Positions 1-6,680 of a stretch of 10,122 nt of DNA are shown here, in pieces; positions within the stretch are counted from its first letter, which is position 1, and every line of letters starts with the position of its first letter. The notes below the pieces were generated by a model. The model saw only the letters and a list, made by a program, of their open reading frames with translations, was not told the DNA's origin and made no database searches. Source of the stretch: Clostridiales bacterium (GTDB lineage Bacteria > Bacillota > Clostridia > Oscillospirales > Oscillospiraceae); contig SFHI01000123.1 in assembly GCA_004555705.1 (NCBI GenBank), forward strand, positions 1 through 10,122, given 5' to 3'. The position numbers were made by a program, and so were the translations under genes.

Positions 1-300
1 TCAGGCAATCGCTACTCCAACTGCCTGAATGGAGGAACGCTGACTCACAGCAGCGATGGATATGGAGTTCCCATCAGTCGTATTTCATTCAACAGCTTTG
101 ATAATTGCTATTTTTCCAAAGTCGGCTACCAAGGCGGCACGCTCTGGGAAGACCCCAGCAAATCCGGCACGAAAGTAGGCAGCCTGTCAGACGGTAGTGT
201 CGCTTATCTTATGGGTAACTATTTCGGACAGGTTATCGGAACCGATCCATACCCTGTTCTGCTTACCGCTTCCAATAAGGTTCATAAAGTAACCATCACA
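1..300 (+). other. Protein region: tail of a GLUG-like repeat domain
   Basis: Residues encoded here include NCYFSKVGYQGGTLWED, then SDGSVAYLM and GQVIGTDPYPVL followed by a short beta strand. From memory, the pattern [SG]xVAYL...GQxIGTDxYPVL closes GLUG-type or related beta-helical repeat regions in surface proteins of gut bacteria. That suggests more such repeats upstream of the window. The domain name is a family recollection and was not checked against a profile. Confidence 0.55.
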
Positions 301-3300
301 GGGGAACTTCAGAAGACTTTATATGTCACCCATAACAGGCAGATAAGCCTGACATTAGAAAATCCCGATCTCAAATTATTCTTGAATGACGCAGAATTTT
401 CACTTTCAACGCCCATTACGGAAGACCTTGCTTTGACATCCAAAACAGTAATCTCGGTGATCGCAAGCGGAAATTGCGGCAACCAGGGTGATAATCTGAA
501 ATGGACATTATCCAGAGATGGCGTGCTTACAATTACGGGAATCGGGGGCATGAGCGACTATGGAAGCAGCAACGCTCCCTGGGTTGACTACCGCGACAGC
601 ATCCAAAGTGTTGTTTTGGAGTCCGGTGTGACCCAAATTGGTAAATACGCGTTCAGTGGTTGCAGCAACCTCACCGATGTCACAATCCCAGAAGGTGTGA
701 CCGGCATTGCAGCCTATGCATTCAATCGATGCACGGGGCTGAAAAGCATAAGCATCCCGGACACCGTAACGAGCATTGGCGAGTCTGCGTTCCGTTCCTG
801 CAGCAGCCTGGCCGATGTTACCATCGCAGACAGCGTGAACAACATTGGCGGCCTTGCGTTCGCCGACTGTACCAGCCTGACCGGCATCACCCTCCCCAGC
901 AGTCTGAAGACCCTCGGCTCGAATCCGTTCGGAGGCTGTACTCAGATAACCGCCCTCACGATTTCCGAGTCGAATTCCAGCTTCTGCTCCGTGGATGGTG
1001 TTCTGTTCAACAAGGCTTGTTCAAGAATTCTTGCCGTACCCGGTGGGATAAGCGGAAGTTATTCCATCCCGGATGGGGTGATCAACATTGCCTCCTGTGC
1101 ATTTTGGGGCTGCAGCAGCCTGACCGGAGTCACCATTCCGGATGGTGTCACCAGAATTGACTCCTCTGCGTTCTCTGGCTGCAGCAGCCTGACCGGAGTC
1201 ACCATCCCGGAGGGTGTGACCCACATTGGTGAGTCTGCGTTCCGTTCCTGCAGCAACCTGACCAGCATCATCATTCCGGGCAGCGTGACCAGCATCGACT
1301 CCGATGCGTTCTCCGGTTGCAGCAGCCTGACCGGAGTCACCATTCCGGATGGTGTCACCGGAATTGACTCCTATGCGTTCTCTGGCTGCAGCAGCCTGAC
1401 CAGCATCATCATTCCGGGCAGCGTAACCCGCATTTACGGCTACGCGTTCGAAGACTGCAGCAGCCTGACCAGTATTACCTTCTCCGGCGACGCGCCCACA
1501 ATTTACGACCCTGCCTTCAAAAACGTTACCGCCACGGTGTATTACCCGGCGGATAACAGCACTTGGACGGGAAAAAGAACCGATCACGGCGGCAAGCTCA
1601 CATGGAAGGCCTACGGCACTGTTGCCAGCGGCACCTGCGGCGATAATCTGACCTGGAAACTCACCGATTACGGTGTCCTCACCATCTCCGGCACCGGAGC
1701 CATGTACGATTATCCATACCGCAACGCCCCCTGGTATGCCAACCACAGCAGCATCCAGAAGATTGTTTTGGATTCCCGCCTGACCTATATTGGTGAACGC
1801 GCGTTCGATGGCTGCAGCAACCTCACCGATGTCACCATCCCGGAGAGCGTGACCGGCATTGGCCGCTTCGCGTTCGCTTTCTGTCATAGTCTCACCGGTA
1901 TCACCCTTCCCAGCGGACTGACAACCCTCGGCTCGAATCCCTTCGGATGCTGTAACCTGCTGACCTCCATCACGATCCCTGAGACGAATGCCAGCTTCCG
2001 CTCCGTGGACGGCGTTCTGTTCAACAAGGCCTGCACCGAAATTCTCTCCGTTCCTTCCGGGAAAAGCGGTAGCTATTCCATCCCGGAGAGTGTGACCGGC
2101 ATAGGTTCCAATGCCTTCGCGGGCTGCAAAAGCCTGACCGATGTCATCATCCCGGAGGGTGTCACCAGTATTGCCAACGCCGCGTTTTATTATTGCAGCG
2201 GTCTCACCGGCATCACCATTCCGGAGGGTGTCACCAGCATTGGCGAGTCAGTGTTTGAGGGCTGCAGCGGCCTCGCCGGCATCACCATCCCGGGCAGCGT
2301 AACCAGCATTGATCGCTATGCGTTCTCCCGCTGTAGCAGTCTGACCAGTATTACCTTCTCCGGCGACGCTCCCACAATTAACTACAGTGCCTTTGATAAT
2401 GTTACCGCCACGGTGTATTATCCGAACGGCAACACCACCTGGGAAAACGTCGCAGGGAAAAGCTACGGCGGCACCCTCACCTGGGAGGCCTACGGCCCCG
2501 CAAGCGAGGTCGCCAGCGGCATCTGCGGCGAACATCTGACCTGGGTGCTGACCTCCGACGGTGTCCTCACCATCAACGGCACCGGGGATATGTATAATTA
2601 CTCCTCCGTTTCCTCCACCCCCTGGTATAGCCACGCAAGCAGCATCACCTCCCTTGTGGTGACGGAAGGCGTTACCTGCATCGGCAGCTATGCTCTCCGT
2701 GCCACCGGCCTGAAGTCTGTTTCCTTCGGGAATGCCTCGCTGTCTTTGGGGAATTACAGCTTTGCCTATTGCGAATCCCTGACATCCATTGATTTTGGCT
2801 CCGGGACAATCCAGCCGGGAGAGTATGTCTTTATGGGCTGTACCGCCCTGACCTCCGTCCACGTTCCGCAGAATGTGGTCATGAATGGCAGCTATAACGA
2901 GATCGGGTCTGGAAAAGGAATGTTCTCCTCGTGCAGCAATCTGCAAACCGCCACTGTGGATTGCAGCTATGTAGGTCCCTTCTTCTTTGAAAGCTGCTAC
3001 GGCATGACCCAGGCAACCTTCACCAATCCCAATGTTCGGTTCTACTACCTGGAGAATAATGACAGCCACCCCTTCAATGCCGGCAGCAAAACAATGAACG
3101 TGGAAGTTGTGGGCTGCCTCTGCTCCCAGGCCAATCTGCTGGTTCAGAAGGGGCAAAGAAGTGACATTACGCTTACCTTCTCCCAGATTGCCGGGGATAC
3201 CACCCAGCATACGGAGCAGGTGCTTCCCGGAACCGCCACCTGTACGGAAGCCGGCCTGTCCGAGGGGCTCTTGGTCACACCGAGGAAACCATCTCCGGCA

Positions 3301-3330
3301 AGGCTGCCACCTGTACCGAGACCGGCCTGA
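1..3330 (+). CDS. Segment 1 (frame 1): GLUG-like tail plus three BspA-like LRR modules, 5'-partial
   Basis: Frame 1 is open from base 1, so the ATG at 211 is internal and not a start; the residues before it (ending SLSDGSVAYLM) belong to the same domain as those after it (GQVIGTDPYPVL). The segment then carries LRR module 1 (463-1617), module 2 (1624-2496) and module 3 (2512-3180), each opening with a cap of the form SGxCGxxLxWxLxxxGVLTIxGxGxM...APW. It ends with the first half of a Cys-rich repeat (GTATCTEAGLSEG, to 3267), after which frame 1 becomes an unrelated 20-residue Pro/Arg-rich tail and stops at 3330. That tail is out of frame, because the same bases read in frame 3 give a normal repeat (GHTEETISGKAATCTETGL). 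Expected location is outside the cell. Function is not known beyond probable protein or host-surface binding. Confidence 0.85.
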   Translation, partial: SGNRYSNCLNGGTLTHSSDGYGVPISRISFNSFDNCYFSKVGYQGGTLWEDPSKSGTKVGSLSDGSVAYLMGNYFGQVIGTDPYPVLLTASNKVHKVTITGELQKTLYVTHNRQISLTLENPDLKLFLNDAEFSLSTPITEDLALTSKTVISVIASGNCGNQGDNLKWTLSRDGVLTITGIGGMSDYGSSNAPWVDYRDSIQSVVLESGVTQIGKYAFSGCSNLTDVTIPEGVTGIAAYAFNRCTGLKSISIPDTVTSIGESAFRSCSSLADVTIADSVNNIGGLAFADCTSLTGITLPSSLKTLGSNPFGGCTQITALTISESNSSFCSVDGVLFNKACSRILAVPGGISGSYSIPDGVINIASCAFWGCSSLTGVTIPDGVTRIDSSAFSGCSSLTGVTIPEGVTHIGESAFRSCSNLTSIIIPGSVTSIDSDAFSGCSSLTGVTIPDGVTGIDSYAFSGCSSLTSIIIPGSVTRIYGYAFEDCSSLTSITFSGDAPTIYDPAFKNVTATVYYPADNSTWTGKRTDHGGKLTWKAYGTVASGTCGDNLTWKLTDYGVLTISGTGAMYDYPYRNAPWYANHSSIQKIVLDSRLTYIGERAFDGCSNLTDVTIPESVTGIGRFAFAFCHSLTGITLPSGLTTLGSNPFGCCNLLTSITIPETNASFRSVDGVLFNKACTEILSVPSGKSGSYSIPESVTGIGSNAFAGCKSLTDVIIPEGVTSIANAAFYYCSGLTGITIPEGVTSIGESVFEGCSGLAGITIPGSVTSIDRYAFSRCSSLTSITFSGDAPTINYSAFDNVTATVYYPNGNTTWENVAGKSYGGTLTWEAYGPASEVASGICGEHLTWVLTSDGVLTINGTGDMYNYSSVSSTPWYSHASSITSLVVTEGVTCIGSYALRATGLKSVSFGNASLSLGNYSFAYCESLTSIDFGSGTIQPGEYVFMGCTALTSVHVPQNVVMNGSYNEIGSGKGMFSSCSNLQTATVDCSYVGPFFFESCYGMTQATFTNPNVRFYYLENNDSHPFNAGSKTMNVEVVGCLCSQANLLVQKGQRSDITLTFSQIAGDTTQHTEQVLPGTATCTEAGLSEGLLVTPRKPSPARLPPVPRPA
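463..1617 (+). repeat. BspA-like LRR module 1 (about 11 repeats)
   Basis: The module opens with the cap SGNCG...LKWTLSRDGVLTITG and APWVDY, then runs through LRRs of about 23 residues with consensus VTxIGxxAFxGCSSLTxVTIPxG. One longer unit contains the island SVDGVLFNKACSRIL (about 990-1050), commonly seen in BspA-like proteins. It closes with a C-terminal cap: TSITFSGDAPTI, VTATVYYPADNSTW and GGKLTWKAYG. LRRs of this TpLRR/BspA class form solenoids that bind proteins. The array is regular at the DNA level, with repeated 'tgcagcagcctgaccgg' blocks. Confidence 0.88.
1624..2496 (+). repeat. BspA-like LRR module 2 (about 7 repeats)
   Basis: This module has the same layout as module 1: cap SGTCGDNLTWKL...GVLTISGTGAM and APWYAN, LRRs, a unit with the island SVDGVLFNKACTEIL, and the C-terminal cap TSITFSGDAPTI, VTATVYYPNGNTTW and GGTLTWEAYG. 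The cap and island are close to those of module 1 at both protein and DNA level (for example 'ctcggctcgaatcc' at 913 and 1927). Modules 1 and 2 therefore probably arose by duplication, with four repeats then gained or lost. Confidence 0.87.
2512..3180 (+). repeat. BspA-like LRR module 3, divergent, without the usual C-terminal cap
   Basis: The cap is clear (SGICGEHLTWVL, GVLTINGTGDM, TPWYSH), but the repeats are irregular: VTCIGSYALRATGLKSVSFG, then FAYCESLTSIDFG, FMGCTALTSVHVP, FSSCSNLQTATVD and FFESCYGMTQATF. The closing YYP...TW...GGxLTW cap of modules 1, 2 and 4 is absent and is replaced by VEVVGCLCSQANLLVQKG. It leads directly into the damaged Cys-rich array A. The end coordinate is approximate. 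Confidence 0.75.
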
Positions 3331-3440
3331 CCGACGGCAAGAAGTGCTCCGTCTGCGGGGAGATTCTGGAGGAGCAACAGACCATTCCCGCATCGCACAA
3401 TTTTGTGGACGGAGTTTGCAGCGGATGCGGCGCCATCAGG
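3208..3440 (+). repeat. Cys-rich TCTE/CSVC repeat array A, damaged
   Basis: The first unit starts at the His codon at 3208 and reads in frame 1 through TCTEAGLSEG (to 3267). Only five bases separate it from the Gly-His opening the next unit in frame 3 (3273). The expected second half (K-x-CSVCG-x-x-L...IPA) is missing. The next unit (3276-3395) is intact at 40 residues and is followed by a short half unit with CSGCG that leads into LRR module 4. Array B ends in the same way (CKLCG half unit, then LRR module 5), so the half unit may be a standard adaptor between array and LRR cap. Confidence 0.82.
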
Positions 3441-6437
3441 GGAAGCTGCGGCGCGGATGGGGATAATCTCACCTATCTCCTTACCACGGACGGCAAACTT
3501 ACCATTTCCGGAAGCGGAGAAATGGCCGCTTATTCGACAAGCGATCCTGCACCCTGGTACTCTGAGCGCACCAGAATCACCTCGGTCGTTCTTACGGATG
3601 GTGTCACCTCTATCGGATACAACGCTTTCTTTGGCTGCTCCGGTCTGACCTCTGTCACCATTCCCGATAGTGTCACCTCCATCAAAAGCTGGGCTTTCAC
3701 TGGCTGCTTCAATCTGACCGACCTCACCATTCCCAATGGGGTCTCCTCCATCGAAAACAGCACTTTCTCTGGCTGCTCCGGTCTGACCTCTGTCACCATT
3801 CCCGATAGTGTCACCTCCATCGAAACCTTCGTTTTCTATAAATGCTCCAGTCTGACCGACCTCACCATTCCCGATGGGGTCACCTCCATCGGAACCAACG
3901 CTTTCTATGGCTGCTCCAGTCTGACCTCTGTCAACATTCCTGATGGGGTCACCTCCATCGAAAGCTGCACTTTCCAGGGCTGCTCCAGCCTGACCTCCAT
4001 TTCGATTCCCGAAGGGGTCACCTCCATCGGAAGCAGCGCTTTCTATGAATGCTCCGGTCTGACCTCTGTCACCATTCCCAAAAGCGTCACCTCCATCGGA
4101 GACTGGGCTTTCTATGAATGCTCCGGTCTGACCGACCTCACCATTCCCGAAGGGGTCACCTCCATCGGAACCGGAGCGTTCTCCGGCTGCTCCAAGCTGG
4201 CCACCGTGCAGTTCCTGGGGGATGGCTTCACCGGAACTGACACCATTTTCAACAACGCGGTTACGGCTTATTACCCCAATGGAAACACCACCTGGACGCA
4301 GGAAATCCGGGACAGCTACGGAAGCTATGTCACCTGGGCAGAGGCTTGTACCAACGGAACAACCCATACGGAAGTCATTGATCAAGCCAAGGCTCCCACC
4401 TGCACCGAAACCGGTCTGAAGGAGGGCAAGCATTGCTCTGTCTGCGGCATGGTACTGGTCGCCCAGGAAGAAATCCCCGCCACCGGCCACACTGAGGAAA
4501 CCATCCCCGGCAAGGCTGCCACCTGTACCGAGGACGGCCTGACGGACGGCACGAAGTGCTCTGTCTGTGGGGAAATTCTGACCCCCCAGAAAGAAATCCC
4601 CGCCACAGACCACACCAAGAAAACCGTCCACGGCTACGCAGCCACCTGTGAAAAAGACGGCCTGACAGATGGTACGGTCTGCTCTGTCTGCGGCGCGGTA
4701 CTGGTGGAGCAGACGGTTATCCCTGCCTCCCACACGCTCTACAAGGTCGAGGGCAAGGACGCCACCTGCACTGAGAACGGTGTGATTGCGCATTACCGCT
4801 GCAAGGTTTGCGGCAAAAAATTTGCGGATGAATCCGCCGAGACGGAATTGAGCAACACCGTCCTCCCCGCCGGACACCGGTTCGACGAAAACCATCAGTG
4901 TAAGCTCTGCGGTAAAATCGGCGGCGAATGGGGCGATCAGGGAACCTGGGAGCTGGTTGACGGGTGCCTGACCATTCAGGGTTCTCCAATGATTGACCAG
5001 CTCTGCCCGGCTCTGAGCGACGCCCCCTGGGGAATTTACAGCGATGACATTCACGAGATCGTAATTGGCAATAACGTCGGTATCAGCGAAAACGCCTTCG
5101 CGAATCTGGCGAATCTGGAAGCCGTGACCATCTCCGCCATAGACGGCATCCGGGACAATGCCTTTGCGGGCTGCGGGAAGCTAAACACCATCACCTTTAC
5201 GGAGGCTGTTCCCTTTGCAATCAGCCAGACCGCCTTCACCGGCGTCACGGCCACGGCCCACTACACGGTTGATTGCAACACCTGGCTGTACAGCAATCTT
5301 CAAAACTACGGCGGGAACCTGACCTGGGTGGAGCATGGTGATAACGCCAAATTGATTGCCATTAATCATTACGGTTCTTCCGGCGGCATTGGCTCCTTCC
5401 GTGTGCAGACCTTCCCCAATACCACTACCGCCGACTGCGAGTTTACCCTGAGCCAGGAAGGAATTATCGAGCTTACCTCCGAATTCTTCCGGGGCGCAGC
5501 CTACAAAGAGCTCAGCCCCGGTGAGGTCACGGTCACAGCCCGGGATAAGCGGACCGGCCTGACCGCCTCCTTTACCATCCTTGTTCCCGATACGAATCCG
5601 AAGGACATTGAATGCCCCTATGAGGAAGAAATCCTCATTGACGGCTACATCGTCCGCAGAGAGTACCGGTTCACCCCAAAAACCACCGGTTACTATGTGA
5701 GCTATAACAGCTATATGGGCGAAGCCGGCGGTATCACGGTTACCCAGGGAGATTCCCAGGTGGAACGGTTCAGCTCCCAGTATGTCAGCGGCGGAGAATA
5801 CGGTGTGTATTACCTGACCGCCGGCGAAACCTATTCCATCTGCCTGGAATGCGACAGCGGGCAGTACGGAACCAACATAACCTTCCGCTGGAATGCGGCG
5901 GATACGCAGATCACCTCCATTTTCTTCGAGGAAGAAACGCTTCAGTTCGACCTGACTCCCGGTACGGAGGGCCAATCCGCCTGGGTGCGTGTCTGTGTCG
6001 CTCCTGGGGAATGCTCCGACCCGATTACTTGGAGCATCGGCGATTCCGATGTGGCGGAAATTCAGGGCAGCGATGGCTATGATTGCTACCTCACCCTGAA
6101 AAACGTGGGAACCACCACGCTGACCGCCACCTGCGGCGGAATGAGCGCTTCCGTTCCCCTGGTGGTTCACGCCCCGGTGGAACTGAAGCTGAACCAGACC
6201 GCCCAGGTGACTGCCTACGAAAACACCTCCGACAGATTGATTCAATTTACTGCGGACGAAACCGCCCAATATGTATTCACTGTGCAGGGCGCTTCCAGTG
6301 TGTACATCGACGGACAGCGGCAAGACCCGAACGGTTATGGCGCCGACGGCGAGACCTATTTTGCAAAGGTGTCCGCCGGACAGACCCTGGTGCTGCGCCT
6401 CACGCGGCAGAGTCCGCGCCCCAGAGCATGGAGCTGA
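3273..6437 (+). CDS. Segment 2 (frame 3): Cys-rich repeats, LRR modules 4 and 5, Ig-like domains
   Basis: This is the continuation of the giant protein in frame 3. Meaningful sequence starts at 3273 (GHTEETISGKAATC), upstream of the first possible start, a GTG at 3405 that has no ribosome binding site and sits inside a repeat, so an independent start is unlikely. Order: one intact 40-residue Cys-rich unit (3276-3395), a short CxxC half unit, LRR module 4 with nine 23-residue LRRs (3441-4346), Cys-rich array B (4365-4911), a degenerate LRR module 5 (4920-5340), then beta-rich domains including two Ig-like segments (about 5341-5590 and 5900-6170), each followed by a segment resembling a prepeptidase C-terminal-type beta sandwich. 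True coding in this frame ends near 6401 (LVLRLT). The last 11 residues before the TGA at 6435 are read out of frame. Confidence 0.83.
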   Translation, partial: GHTEETISGKAATCTETGLTDGKKCSVCGEILEEQQTIPASHNFVDGVCSGCGAIRGSCGADGDNLTYLLTTDGKLTISGSGEMAAYSTSDPAPWYSERTRITSVVLTDGVTSIGYNAFFGCSGLTSVTIPDSVTSIKSWAFTGCFNLTDLTIPNGVSSIENSTFSGCSGLTSVTIPDSVTSIETFVFYKCSSLTDLTIPDGVTSIGTNAFYGCSSLTSVNIPDGVTSIESCTFQGCSSLTSISIPEGVTSIGSSAFYECSGLTSVTIPKSVTSIGDWAFYECSGLTDLTIPEGVTSIGTGAFSGCSKLATVQFLGDGFTGTDTIFNNAVTAYYPNGNTTWTQEIRDSYGSYVTWAEACTNGTTHTEVIDQAKAPTCTETGLKEGKHCSVCGMVLVAQEEIPATGHTEETIPGKAATCTEDGLTDGTKCSVCGEILTPQKEIPATDHTKKTVHGYAATCEKDGLTDGTVCSVCGAVLVEQTVIPASHTLYKVEGKDATCTENGVIAHYRCKVCGKKFADESAETELSNTVLPAGHRFDENHQCKLCGKIGGEWGDQGTWELVDGCLTIQGSPMIDQLCPALSDAPWGIYSDDIHEIVIGNNVGISENAFANLANLEAVTISAIDGIRDNAFAGCGKLNTITFTEAVPFAISQTAFTGVTATAHYTVDCNTWLYSNLQNYGGNLTWVEHGDNAKLIAINHYGSSGGIGSFRVQTFPNTTTADCEFTLSQEGIIELTSEFFRGAAYKELSPGEVTVTARDKRTGLTASFTILVPDTNPKDIECPYEEEILIDGYIVRREYRFTPKTTGYYVSYNSYMGEAGGITVTQGDSQVERFSSQYVSGGEYGVYYLTAGETYSICLECDSGQYGTNITFRWNAADTQITSIFFEEETLQFDLTPGTEGQSAWVRVCVAPGECSDPITWSIGDSDVAEIQGSDGYDCYLTLKNVGTTTLTATCGGMSASVPLVVHAPVELKLNQTAQVTAYENTSDRLIQFTADETAQYVFTVQGASSVYIDGQRQDPNGYGADGETYFAKVSAGQTLVLRLTRQSPRPRAWS
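3441..4346 (+). repeat. BspA-like LRR module 4 (nine 69-bp repeats)
   Basis: After the cap (GSCG...LTYLLTTDGKLTISGSGEM, APWYSE) come nine 23-residue LRRs with consensus VTSIGxxAFYGCSxLTSVTIPDG, and a C-terminal cap (TAYYPNGNTTW...YVTW). Units tend to alternate between LTSVTIPDS and LTDLTIPNG forms. A stretch starting at 3642 recurs almost unchanged at 3780, a spacing of 138 bp or two units. This is the most regular LRR block in the gene at the DNA level and so probably the most recently expanded. Confidence 0.88.
4365..4911 (+). repeat. Cys-rich TCTE/CSVC repeat array B (four units plus a half unit)
   Basis: Units begin at the conserved His codon at 4365, 4488, 4611 and 4731, with lengths of 41, 41, 40 and 48 residues. 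A half unit containing CKLCG starts at 4875. Each full unit has one Cys in [TK]C[TE][EK], a CxVC pair and a closing [IV][PL]A. The last full unit (HYRCKVCGKKFADES) already has the longer form found in array C, so B is intermediate between the short and long unit types. Cys spacing would permit metal binding or disulfides; neither is shown by sequence alone. Confidence 0.85.
4920..5340 (+). repeat. BspA-like LRR module 5, short and degenerate
   Basis: The cap is recognisable but has lost its Cys (GGEWGDQGTWELVDGCLTIQG, then APWGIY). Only about three LRR-like units follow (ISENAFANLANLEAVTIS, IRDNAFAGCGKLNTITF and the AFTG unit) before the C-terminal cap VTATAHYTVDCNTW...GGNLTWVEHG. Keeping both caps around so few repeats supports reading the capped module as the unit of evolution in this protein. 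Confidence 0.75.
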
Positions 6438-6680
6438 TCTGCCTCAGCAACACGCAGCATGAGGTTTCCTTCGGTGTGCGCTTCAGCCCTGCAGCCTCCA
6501 TGGAGGAAATCGTAAGCTGGGAAATCAGTGACCCGGATCTTCTTGGAGAGTCGTCCTTCAGTGGCCTTAACAGCAGCAGGAAATACTACATTCCCTACGC
6601 CAAGGGCGAGGTTACGGTAACCGCAACCAGCGCGTCCGGCCTGACCGCAAGCTGCACCCTTACCGTGGGCCAGGTCATTG
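5341..6680 (+). other. Protein region: Ig-like and other beta-sandwich domains, interrupted by frameshift 2
   Basis: Repeat-free beta-rich sequence. Ig-like (Big_2-type) signatures are GEVTVTARDKRTGLTASFTILV (about 5521-5586, partly quoted here as a family cue), the WSIGDSDVAEIQG...GTTTLTATCGG segment (about 6030-6140) and GEVTVTATSASGLTASCTL (6605-6661). Two intervening segments have the rhythm of PPC-like sandwiches: RFTPKTTGYYVSY...YLTAGETYSI (about 5670-5840) and IQFTADETAQYVFTV...YFAKVSAGQTLVL (about 6240-6395). Such domains usually act as spacers or stalks on surface proteins. The frame moves from 3 to 2 at 6402-6404. Confidence 0.65.

Noticed and set aside
211..213. ATG at 211 as the start of the first gene
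   Set aside because: The same frame is open and in the same domain back to base 1, and there is no Shine-Dalgarno sequence or signal peptide after this ATG.
3405..3407. GTG at 3405 as an independent start of segment 2
   Set aside because: It falls inside a Cys-rich half unit (HNFVDGVCSGCG), lacks a ribosome binding site, and frame 3 already matches intact repeats from 3273.
3144..5054. Long minus-strand open frame of about 636 codons
   Set aside because: It is antisense to LRR module 4 and arrays A and B. The repeats keep the antisense frame open by chance. Other minus-strand frames at 1021-1887, 2248-3393 and 5181-6323 are rejected for the same reason.
6390..6440. Programmed -1 ribosomal frameshift joining segments 2 and 3
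   Set aside because: There is no X-XXY-YYZ slippery site or clear downstream pseudoknot, and a single missing C explains the change better.
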